From contig JAZMZS010000197.1 in NCBI GenBank assembly GCA_045586105.1, forward strand, positions 1 to 9,296: a stretch of DNA of 9,296 bases, written 5' to 3'. How positions within the stretch are numbered: position 1 is the first letter of the stretch; the number at the start of each line of letters is the position of its first letter. Shown here piece by piece: positions 1-6,215 of this stretch. The notes under the pieces are model-generated. The model saw only the letters and a program-made list of their open reading frames with translations, was not told the DNA's origin and made no database searches. This stretch comes from JAZMZS01 sp045586105. Its GTDB lineage: Bacteria; Bacillota; Clostridia; Oscillospirales; CAG-272. The translations under genes and the position numbers were made by a program.

Positions 1-24
1 CAACTCCTTGGCTCACAGAACGAC

Positions 25-290
25 ATGGCTACGATCCGACTTACTATTTCTCAGCGAGCAGGCTCGCGGAGGGATAGTCGAGCGGTGACGGAAAATATGC
101 AAGCGAGGTTCCTCTCGACGCAGAAATTGATGCAAGACTAAGATCGGAGCGGGAGGAGGCGTGAGCGTATTCTCATACGTGATCGCCGACGACTCGCGAT
201 CGATCTGACGTATTGCACAATTTATGCAAGCGAGGCTTGAGGATGACAGCGGGGTTAGGCGGCATTGTTCTTCGTTGCTCTTATAATGCG
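25..290 (+). ncRNA. Candidate structured non-coding RNA, raiA-like size class
   Basis: No reading frame here looks like a protein, but the sequence folds well. Seen helices: ACTATTTCTC (43-52) with GAGGGATAGT (69-78), enclosing hairpin GCGAG-CAGG-CTCGC (54-67); a long broken helix pairing AAATTG/TGCAA/AGATCG (124-146) with CGATCT/TTGCA/CAATTT (201-223); inside it GGCG (158-161) with CGCC (184-187), then GCGTAT-TCTC-ATACGT (165-180); and GCATT (262-266) with AATGC (285-289). The 43-52/69-78 helix contains two G-U pairs that would be A-C mismatches on the other strand, which favours the plus strand. TATGCAAGCGAGG occurs twice (96-108 and 223-235). Size and lack of coding fit the raiA RNA class of Firmicutes, but that name is an impression, not a covariance-model match. 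The promoter lies at or beyond the window edge. Confidence 0.55.
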
Positions 291-292
291 GC

Positions 293-335
293 AAAAAACG
301 ACGGAACGGGGTTTTCATCAAAACACCGTTCCGTC
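293..335 (-). terminator. Rho-independent terminator for the minus-strand RNA
   Basis: GACGGAACGG (300-309) pairs with CCGTTCCGTC (326-335). The inner stem GTTTT/AAAAC (311-315/320-324) closes on a CATC loop, with one mismatch between the two stems. Read on the minus strand the hairpin is followed by G and six T (298-293), a classic intrinsic terminator. Read on the plus strand the following bases are TTAAAACTG, a poor U-tract, so it mainly serves leftward transcription. It ends just beyond the 3' end of the plus-strand structured RNA, so the two RNAs converge here. Confidence 0.8.
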
Positions 336-382
336 TTAAAACTGTTCCATATTAAATTTTTTGGTTTAACCTTTCTTTTTTC

Positions 383-409
383 GGCCTATGTATGCGGCCT
401 TTTTTATTT
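383..409 (+). terminator. Possible terminator for rightward transcription
   Basis: A short GGCC (383-386) / GGCC (396-399) stem with a nine-base loop is followed by six T, A and three T (400-409). It would stop rightward transcripts from the structured RNA at 25-290 that read through the 300-335 hairpin. The stem is only four pairs long, so this is a weak call. On the minus strand the hairpin has no U-tract. Confidence 0.4.
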
Positions 410-840
410 GACAAATCCGAAGGTTTATTTTAAAACTTTTATCTGTTCATTGGCTTTCACTCTATGTAATCTTCATTCTCGATGAAAGTATGCTATGCAC
501 ATCAATTTCCATCAGCTGTCCCGGGATGCACTTGTTTTCTATCTTCTGATATGCCTATTGGCAAAATATTCATCCGACCGCTATTTTGATGCGACTTGTT
601 TGTTCTGATGAGCCTGAGTGGTGTTATCGCAACACGCGCTTACTTTCTCATCGGACCTTACCTCCGTGTTCAAATTTCAGCTTGCTTCTCCGACTTGTTC
701 GGATGCATGATCGTACATTGGACTGCCCTCCCGTATCTATTCTTTGGAAAGTATGTGAGTGAGTAGTTTTTTAGAGATCATTTACACACCTGCTTTCATT
801 TAGGTGGTATCGAATAAGTCCTGCCATTGAAACCTGATCT

Positions 841-1007
841 GTCAGATGCACGGACCGTTTCAGAATGCTTCCGTGCGTCTATATTACTTGTTCTTTGGTC
901 TGTACCTCACTTTAATTACTACGGAACTCTCATTTATCAGACGATCGGACCGTTCCGCGTTTTTTCCGTACGCCTTATTTAACTGTTCTTTGGTGTACCC
1001 TCACTTT
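841..1007 (-). repeat. Two copies of a structured module, 95-nt period, inside the large RNA
   Basis: The block TGTTCTTTGGT occurs at 889 and again at 984, exactly 95 nt apart, and similarity extends to both sides. Both copies carry CAGA, then CGGACCGTT, a variable loop, TTCCGT, TATT, TGTTCTTTGG, TAC and CTCACTTT in the same order (copy A about 841-911, copy B about 936-1007). Both hold a CGGA/TCCG-based stem, but the flanking bases differ (GCACGGA/TCCGTGC in A). This suggests a duplicated structural domain rather than a recent identical repeat. Confidence 0.7.
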
Positions 1008-1045
1008 CTTTTTTCTCTCTCGGTTTACTTCTTCCTTGTGTCTAC

Positions 1046-1074
1046 ATTGTAGCACAGGCTTTTTCATTTGTCAA
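1046..1074 (-). promoter_or_regulatory. Strong sigma-A promoter of the large RNA
   Basis: On the minus strand a perfect -35 TTGACA (1074-1069) is followed by a 17-nt spacer and -10 TACAAT (1051-1046). TG lies one base upstream of the -10, making an extended -10 (TGCTACAAT). The predicted start is near 1039. No gene with a ribosome site and plausible product follows, which is the main reason for calling a non-coding transcript. Confidence 0.85.
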
Positions 1075-1210
1075 TAGTTTTTTTGAAATTTTTTGTATGT
1101 TTTCTCTAACATTTTTCGGCAACGGCGCTTTTTTATGTGCATGTTGCACAGTAATTCTTACTAAAACAGCACCACATACTTCGGTTGATTATTACCTGTT
1201 TTGTGTATCA

Positions 1211-1250
1211 TATACAAAAAACCTGCCGTTCTGTCAACAGCAGGTTTTGG
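1211..1250 (-). terminator. Terminator of the Gld-type ABC operon
   Basis: AAAACCTGC (1218-1226) pairs with GCAGGTTTT (1240-1248), with a further GTT/AAC pairing in the loop. Leftward, the stem runs straight into a T-run (AAAAAA on the plus strand, about 1216-1221). It lies about 65 bp past the stop of the last operon gene (1313). Rightward it is followed by TTGGTTTTT and could work in both directions. The rest of the stretch up to the promoter at 1074 is A+T-rich and shows nothing else I can support. Confidence 0.8.
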
Positions 1251-1312
1251 TTTTTATTGATATTTTACAAACATTTTTCCTTTGGTAATTTTGACGCAGA
1301 AAAACGGTGCTT

Positions 1313-2473
1313 TCAAGAGGCAAAGAACACGTCCGCGTCCGATATATTGACCTCATAGACCATAGACGAGCCCTCAAGCATAAGATATACCTTCTCTGCG
1401 GAGCTCTCTGCGCTTCCCGAGGTCTCGGTCCCGGTCTCAGCCGATGCCGTTTCGGGGGCTTCGGTCACGCCGCCTTCGGCTGCCGTATCTGCGGGCGCTG
1501 CCGTGTCGGCGGGCGCCGCCGTATCTGCGGGAGCCGTGTCTGCCGACGGAGCGCCGACCCTGCCTATATAATAGATGAGCTCACGCTCGATCACCGTTCC
1601 GCCTCCGATAGAGGTAGAGCCCTCCGCGGTGCTCGCGCTGACCGTTGTATTATAATATACTGTAACCTTGGTCCTCGAAGCCTCGTCAAGTCCGTAATCG
1701 GCAAGCTTGCCCTGCGCGTTGTGGTCCTTGCATTTATCGAGGGTGACCGAGGAAAGTGCAGAGATCACCTTTTCTGCGGTCTCGGTCTCCATGGGGGCGG
1801 AGGCGCCTGTTGCGTTTGTGTGTGTCCAGCTCTTCTCCTCTCCCTCTCCCGATGCTTCGAGCCTGAGCGTTCCCAGGGGGGTCAGGGCGCTGACGGCGCT
1901 TACCTCTCCGTCGCCAATAACGGGGAAGGTCTCGAGAGCGAGCATATCGTAAAGCTCCCCTGCAAACAGGTCTCTGAAGGATGCGGTCACCATATAGATA
2001 AGCTCATGTCCCTCGGCTGTCATATAATAGGTGTCCGAGTGCTTGTTGTATGCGCCGATGTTGTAGCTCAGCGTTCCCCCCGCGCTCAGGGTCACTCTGA
2101 TCGTATGAAGGGGAGCATCCAGACCGTAGTCGGGGCTCTTGAGATCCCCTTCGATCGCGCGCTCGGCTCTTATTCCCGCAAGAGCGCTCGTCATATCTCC
2201 GATCGCCTTTGCATCAACGGGAAAGCTCTCGTCCTGCGCGTACTTCCATGTTTCTCCGTCAAGGGTGAAGGTGTACTCGACACCCTTGCTCGTATAGGTG
2301 ACGGCGGTAATGCTCTTCTGCTCGATGCTGTTTACCGAAACGTAGCTCGGCGCAGTATCCGATGCGGCTGCATCGTCCCCGCCCGCAAACTTGGTGCTGA
2401 CAACGAGGTAAACGACGATCAGCGCAACGAGCAGCGCCGCCATTATGATAAGTGATAAGCTTTTTTTCTTCAC
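1313..2473 (-). CDS. DUF4340 domain-containing membrane-anchored protein
   Basis: This is the last gene of the ABC operon, 386 aa. It has a short cytoplasmic N-terminus (MKKKS), one membrane anchor at about residues 8-26, and an extracytoplasmic body. The body carries two family hallmark YGLD motifs (DYGLD at 115-119 and 259-263), each in a DUF4340 repeat with the typical sequence around tryptophan (ETWKY, 74-78). A low-complexity Ala/Pro/Asp/Thr then Glu/Thr/Ser linker (about 308-361) interrupts the C-terminal part before a final strand (KVYLMLEGSSMVYEV). The start is GTG, with GGAGGG eight bases upstream and 22 bp after the GldG stop. In other genomes DUF4340 proteins are encoded next to GldG-type ABC components and are thought to be envelope partners of the transporter; the substrate is unknown. 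The linker is unusual. Confidence 0.85.
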   Translation of the reverse strand: MKKKSLSLIIMAALLVALIVVYLVVSTKFAGGDDAAASDTAPSYVSVNSIEQKSITAVTYTSKGVEYTFTLDGETWKYAQDESFPVDAKAIGDMTSALAGIRAERAIEGDLKSPDYGLDAPLHTIRVTLSAGGTLSYNIGAYNKHSDTYYMTAEGHELIYMVTASFRDLFAGELYDMLALETFPVIGDGEVSAVSALTPLGTLRLEASGEGEEKSWTHTNATGASAPMETETAEKVISALSSVTLDKCKDHNAQGKLADYGLDEASRTKVTVYYNTTVSASTAEGSTSIGGGTVIERELIYYIGRVGAPSADTAPADTAAPADTAAPADTAAEGGVTEAPETASAETGTETSGSAESSAEKVYLMLEGSSMVYEVNISDADVFFAS

Positions 2474-2495
2474 GCTTTTATCCCTCCGGACGGGC

Positions 2496-3992
2496 TCAGT
2501 TCGAGCGTCTTCTCATCCAGACGGCAAGACCCGTGCCGATAAATGCGATCGGGAGGATGCCGATGATGATGATACCCCAGATATTTGCCGAGCCCTCGGT
2601 GACGTTCAGGTAGGAATCGGTCATCTGTATGGTACGGACGGATATCGTTTCAGCCGCACCGCACGCTTCTCCGACGATCGCGGTAAACACGGTGTTTGCT
2701 CCCGTGCCCGAGCCGTATCTGTCTTCCTGTATCATATAATAGTTCGAGGAAAGGATGCTTACGCTGCCCGCGCCCTCGACATCTACCTGCACTCCGAGAA
2801 GGATGGGACCTTCAACGTCGCCCTCCGCCTTCTGTGCGTAGCTCTTGTCCTGGGTATCAAAGCCTACCTTCTTCGCGAACGCCTTGTCGGACGCACGGAG
2901 AAGGGTTGCCGCGGTCATTCCCTCGGGCATGGTCTCGGACAGCTTCATTCCCTGCGAGTAGGGCATAAAGATGTTCGAAATACCGCTGACGAGCGCGCTG
3001 TCGTCCGCCTGTGCCTTGACGTTGAACTGAGATCCCGAGTAGTACTGAGTATCAGTCTCGATGACAAGGCTCATTTCCATATTCACGCCGTAGGCTGCAG
3101 CAAGGCGTGTGAGGTTGGGAAACTCCGCCATGGTGTAGTTGGTCATGATCAGAAGATCGCCTCCGCGGGACACGTAATCGGTAAGGCGCCCGAGCTCCTC
3201 TGTGCTCAGATCCTTTGAAAGTCCCGTGATAATGACCATATCCGCATCCTCGGGAACCTCGCCGACAACGGCGCTTCCGCCCTCAAGTCCGAGCACCTCC
3301 TCGGTGAGGGTAAGCTGTGCCGTCTCGTAGTTGCGGAGCTTGATCCATTCGGTAAGCGAGGAATTGAGTGCGGGCTCGTCATGGCCCGAGAGCAGGTAGA
3401 GCTTGGGAATATCGGTCATGGTAACGTAGTCTATTCCCGCCGCAACGACGCTCTCTCCCGCAAACACGCTCGAAGCCTCAAGCTGAGTGCCGTAGTACTG
3501 GTAGTATGACTGAGCATAGTACTCGAAGGTCGCAGAATCCACCTTTCCTCCGAGCTGCTCGCACCAGATGTAGTACACGTCGCTCGAGGGAATAAGCTTG
3601 AAGCGGTCTGCGCTCTCGATTATCATCGAATTGTTCGAGACCGCATCCTCCGTATACTTGGAGGTAAATGCGGGTCTGGTCGCGGGGTCGACCTTCTCCA
3701 CGCTTATATGGCTGTTCATATCCGAATAACGCTCAAGCACCTCGGTAAGGTAGGGATCCTCCGCACCCTCCTGCGCTATGTGGTATACGGTAACGTCCTC
3801 CGAGAGCCCCTTGATGAATTCCTCGGTCTTCTCATCGAAGGTAAACATGCTGTCCTGTGTCGTGTCGAGCTTCAGGTACTTGGAGGGAAGCGAATTCACT
3901 ATAAGGTTCGCGATCACCGCAACGGCGATCACGACAGCGGTAAGGATGGCCGAATATGCGCCTGCGCGTGCGCCTGTTTTCATCTTGTTCAT
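2496..3992 (-). CDS. GldG-like ABC transporter auxiliary protein
   Basis: This 498-aa protein matches the layout of the GldG / ABC-type auxiliary family (ABC_transp_aux). It has an N-terminal membrane helix (about 12-34), a large extracytoplasmic part starting with the family-typical KLDTTQDSMFTFDEKTEEF (41-59), and a C-terminal membrane helix (about 468-490) followed by RRRSN. The region after the first helix resembles a thioredoxin-like/GATase-like fold of the family (VTVYHIAQEG, then VEKVDPATRPAF). It probably forms a complex with the permease and ATPase encoded just upstream. In Bacteroidetes GldA/F/G supports gliding. In Clostridia no gliding is expected and the role is unknown, possibly export or envelope remodelling. 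ATG start with GGAGGG upstream; 14 bp separate it from the permease stop. Confidence 0.85.
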   Translation of the reverse strand: MNKMKTGARAGAYSAILTAVVIAVAVIANLIVNSLPSKYLKLDTTQDSMFTFDEKTEEFIKGLSEDVTVYHIAQEGAEDPYLTEVLERYSDMNSHISVEKVDPATRPAFTSKYTEDAVSNNSMIIESADRFKLIPSSDVYYIWCEQLGGKVDSATFEYYAQSYYQYYGTQLEASSVFAGESVVAAGIDYVTMTDIPKLYLLSGHDEPALNSSLTEWIKLRNYETAQLTLTEEVLGLEGGSAVVGEVPEDADMVIITGLSKDLSTEELGRLTDYVSRGGDLLIMTNYTMAEFPNLTRLAAAYGVNMEMSLVIETDTQYYSGSQFNVKAQADDSALVSGISNIFMPYSQGMKLSETMPEGMTAATLLRASDKAFAKKVGFDTQDKSYAQKAEGDVEGPILLGVQVDVEGAGSVSILSSNYYMIQEDRYGSGTGANTVFTAIVGEACGAAETISVRTIQMTDSYLNVTEGSANIWGIIIIGILPIAFIGTGLAVWMRRRSN

Positions 3993-4006
3993 TTCACGCC
4001 CTCCTA

Positions 4007-4870
4007 TCAGTTATATCTCTTGCGCTCGAGAGACTGTACCGTGAGGAACAGACACACAGCCATTATGCTGATGTAATACACAACGGCGGATATATCGAAC
4101 GTGCCTATAGAGAAGTTATAGTAAATATCATAGATGGAAAGTCCCTTGATGCATTCCGCAAACAGACCCTCAAAGGATGCCTTGTCGCGCATGTAGAAGA
4201 ACACCACGATGATCTCGCATACAAGCCCGAAGCATCCCGCTACCCACCAGTCGCGGGCAAGCACATACACGCAAAGAGCGACAAGCGCGCTGACCACCGT
4301 GAATGCAACGAGGCTGACCCATGCCATCGAGGGCATGAGAGAAGCGAGCGAGCTCATAAAGTAGCAGAGCATTACTGTAATGAAGCTGATGACAGCCGCA
4401 ATTACCTGGCTCTCTGTCAGCGAGGATATGAAAAGTCCCACCGACAAAAGCGCTCCGCCGAGCAGTACAAAGCCGAAGATACAGCTGTAGGTTCCCGCAT
4501 AGTTGACCTCTCCGAACATACCGAGTATGGGCGGATAGAGGCATATCACCGCTATCGGAATAAGAAATACCGTATAGAGCGCGGCGAATTTACCGATGAC
4601 CACCGAGGACGAGCTGATCGGCAGAGAATAAAGAAGCTGGTCTGTGCGCTGGTGCTTTTCCTCTGCTATACACTTCATCGTAACGACGGGTACTATCAGC
4701 ATGAATATGAAGGATGCGTTCTGCAATGCGTATTCAAGCTGGGGATAGCCGCCTCTGAGGTTTGTCGCATAAGTGAATATTCCAGTAAACAAAAGAAGGA
4801 AGGCGCCGAATATATATCCGTGCATGTTGGTAAAATATGAGCGAAGCTCACGTCTGAATATAGTTGTCAT
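4007..4870 (-). CDS. ABC-2 type permease, GldF-like
   Basis: The product is 287 aa with six predicted membrane segments separated by short loops, starting with an amphipathic FRRELRSYFTNMHGYIFG typical of GldF/ABC-2 permeases. The loop after the second helix holds the family-like CIAEEKHQRTDQLLYSLPIS, which contacts the ATPase and normally contains the E-x-x-x-x-T-x-x-L-L-x-x-P pattern seen here. I start at the ATG at 4870 because AGGAGG lies seven bases upstream; the GTG at 4876 would sit directly on that ribosome site. It begins 14 bp after the ATPase stop, so the two are co-transcribed and presumably form the transporter core. Substrate not predictable. Confidence 0.88.
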   Translation of the reverse strand: MTTIFRRELRSYFTNMHGYIFGAFLLLFTGIFTYATNLRGGYPQLEYALQNASFIFMLIVPVVTMKCIAEEKHQRTDQLLYSLPISSSSVVIGKFAALYTVFLIPIAVICLYPPILGMFGEVNYAGTYSCIFGFVLLGGALLSVGLFISSLTESQVIAAVISFITVMLCYFMSSLASLMPSMAWVSLVAFTVVSALVALCVYVLARDWWVAGCFGLVCEIIVVFFYMRDKASFEGLFAECIKGLSIYDIYYNFSIGTFDISAVVYYISIMAVCLFLTVQSLERKRYN

Positions 4871-4884
4871 CCTCACTCCTCCTC

Positions 4885-5985
4885 TCAGCTGAACAGCGGC
4901 TTGTAATCATCGTCCGGGCCGCTGCCGTCTTCATCATCGTCCGAGCCGGCAGATGCCTCCTCTGCCTGCGTACCGCCGTCTGATGCCGTCTGTGCACCGT
5001 CCGCACTCTCATATGCGACCGGAGCCTGTGTCTCCCACGGGTCTGCCTCGGCGCCCTTGCTTGTCAGGGATATGAAGATATCCTCAAGCGACATTATATG
5101 CGGGATCATGCTGAGCACGGCAATACCCTCGCCCGAAAGCTTCTTCCATACCTGCTCCCTGATATCCGCGCTGACAGGGTAGCTGAGCGTACAGAGCACC
5201 GCTCCCGCCTCCGCAGCCTCGGTCACATTCAGATCGAACGCTCCCTCGATGCCCGAAAGCGCGGCTGTGAGCCTGTCCTTGGATGCTCTTGCGGTTATTT
5301 CAAGGGTGACCGTGGTGGAATAGGTATCGAGCAGTCCGTCGATGGTGTCATTTGCGACGAGCCTGCCTCCCGAAATTATCATTATTCTGTCGCAGACAGC
5401 GCTGATCTCCTGCATGATATGGCTCGAGAGAATGACGGTATGGTGCTCGGAGAGCGACTTTATCAGTTCTCTGATCTCGATGATCTGTATCGGGTCAAGT
5501 CCTACTGTCGGCTCGTCGAGGATTATTACCTCGGGGTTGCCGAGCATCGCCTGTGCGATACCCACTCTCTGCTTATATCCCTTTGACAGGTTCTTTATAA
5601 GTCTGTTGTGCACAGAGCCGAGGTCAGTCAGGTCGATGACCTCGTCTATCTGGGCGTAAAGCTCGGAGCCGCGCAGTCCCTTTGCTCTTCCGACGAAATC
5701 AAGATATTCCGTCACCTTCATATCAAGATAAAGCGGCGGCTGCTCGGGAAGATAGCCTATGCACTTCTTTGCCTCTATCGGCTCCTTGTAAATATCATGC
5801 CCGTTGATGGTCACGCTGCCCTCGCTTGCGGCAAGACAGCCTGTGATGATGTTCATCGTCGTGCTCTTGCCCGCTCCGTTCGGACCGAGAAAGCCGTAGA
5901 CGTGTCCCTGCTCTACAGTAAAGCTGATGCCGTGCAGCGCACGGAAGCTTCCGTAGCTCTTCTTGAGATTTTTTACTTCTATCAA
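4885..5985 (-). CDS. ABC transporter ATP-binding protein, GldA/CcmA type
   Basis: First gene of the operon, 366 aa. All nucleotide-binding motifs are present: Walker A GPNGAGKST (34-42), Q-loop YLPEQPP (78-84), signature LSKGYKQR (133-140), Walker B VIILDEP (153-159), D-loop VGLDP (161-165) and H-loop SSH (187-189). After the ATPase core a regulatory domain of about 100 residues (about 210-310) follows, as in drug/gliding-type ATPases. It ends in a disordered acidic tail (about 312-366) with a run SDDDEDGSGPDDD, longer than usual for the family. The start is TTG at 5985, with AAGGAGAG seven bases upstream (6000-5993); no better ATG exists. It energises the permease encoded next, with GldG-like and DUF4340 proteins as envelope partners. 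Confidence 0.92.
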   Translation of the reverse strand: MIEVKNLKKSYGSFRALHGISFTVEQGHVYGFLGPNGAGKSTTMNIITGCLAASEGSVTINGHDIYKEPIEAKKCIGYLPEQPPLYLDMKVTEYLDFVGRAKGLRGSELYAQIDEVIDLTDLGSVHNRLIKNLSKGYKQRVGIAQAMLGNPEVIILDEPTVGLDPIQIIEIRELIKSLSEHHTVILSSHIMQEISAVCDRIMIISGGRLVANDTIDGLLDTYSTTVTLEITARASKDRLTAALSGIEGAFDLNVTEAAEAGAVLCTLSYPVSADIREQVWKKLSGEGIAVLSMIPHIMSLEDIFISLTSKGAEADPWETQAPVAYESADGAQTASDGGTQAEEASAGSDDDEDGSGPDDDYKPLFS

Positions 5986-6030
5986 GGTTGTTCTCTCCTT
6001 ATACGTAATATTACATGTTGCATTTTAACC

Positions 6031-6103
6031 TATAATTGTGACGGAATTATGACGGAGCGGGGGCATTTTATCAAAAAAAGCACATTTCGCTCAATAAAAT
6101 GTG
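6031..6103. promoter_or_regulatory. Inverted repeats in the divergent intergenic region
   Basis: The 220-bp gap between the ABC operon and the lipoprotein gene holds two inverted repeats. ATAATT (6032-6037) pairs with AATTAT (6045-6050). CACATTT (6081-6087) pairs with AAATGTG (6097-6103), and also overlaps an outer CATTTTAT/ATAAAATG pair (6064-6071/6094-6101). They could be operators or leader structures. The leftward operon must be expressed from here, but I see no clean -35/-10 pair for it (TTATAG with TAATAT is only a weak candidate). Confidence 0.3.
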
Positions 6104-6132
6104 AACTCTGTGTGATTTGTATAAAAAATCTC

Positions 6133-6161
6133 TTGCTTTTTACTTCGATTTGTGGTAAGAT
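6133..6161 (+). promoter_or_regulatory. Promoter of the PPIase lipoprotein gene
   Basis: -35 TTGCTT (6133-6138), 17-nt spacer, -10 TAAGAT (6156-6161), with a start expected near 6168. This leaves a leader of about 48 nt before the ATG at 6216. Both hexamers keep the most important bases of the sigma-A consensus. Confidence 0.65.
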
Positions 6162-6215
6162 ACAAGGCGTATCTATATAACTATAGAAATCAGTTACACA
6201 AAAAGGATGTCAGAC

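Larger units (their letters stand above)
292..1039 (-). ncRNA. Candidate large structured non-coding RNA (up to ~750 nt)
   Basis: A near-perfect minus-strand promoter (1046-1074) drives a region without a credible ORF on either strand, ending at the terminator at 335-293. Local helices (plus coordinates): GCACGGA/TCCGTGC (848-854/870-876); TACGGAA/TTCCGTA (920-926/964-970), alternative to CGGAAC/GTTCCG (922-927/952-957); CACCT/AGGTG (787-791/802-806); TCCGA-CTTGT-TCGGA (689-703); GATGAG/CTCATC (607-612/647-652) enclosing GTGTT-ATCGC-AACAC (621-635); GCC-TATT-GGC (553-562). Read on the minus strand the unpaired stretches are purine-rich. Length and complexity fit the class of ROOL, GOLLD and OLE RNAs, and the rumen/gut Clostridia setting suits ROOL, but I recognise no diagnostic family motif. 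The mature RNA could end earlier than the terminator. It is not adjacent to a visible tRNA or phage gene. Confidence 0.6.

Noticed and set aside
280..286. TATAAT-like sequence as a promoter
   Set aside because: It forms one arm of the GCATT/AATGC helix region of the structured RNA and has no matching -35 at the right distance.
13..321. A 102-aa minus-strand frame at the left edge
   Set aside because: It crosses all helices of the structured RNA and the terminator loop, and its composition is not protein-like.
292..1039. RNase P RNA or tmRNA as identity of the large RNA
   Set aside because: The conserved P4 strands of RNase P (GAGGAAAGTC and ACAGAA-type) and the tRNA-like ends of tmRNA are not found on the minus strand.
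213..1288. Small plus-strand frames (213-485, 846-1052, 1097-1288)
   Set aside because: Cys/Phe/Leu-rich translations of T-rich strands with no ribosome site. They cross terminators, hairpins and the minus-strand promoter, and are better explained as complements of a structured RNA.
1307..3218. Long plus-strand frames opposite the DUF4340 and GldG genes
   Set aside because: Arg/Cys/His-rich translations without family features; the minus-strand products are recognisable and have ribosome sites.
3956..4840. A 294-aa plus-strand frame opposite the permease
   Set aside because: Very charged, His/Arg/Tyr-rich translation typical of the complement of a membrane protein gene.
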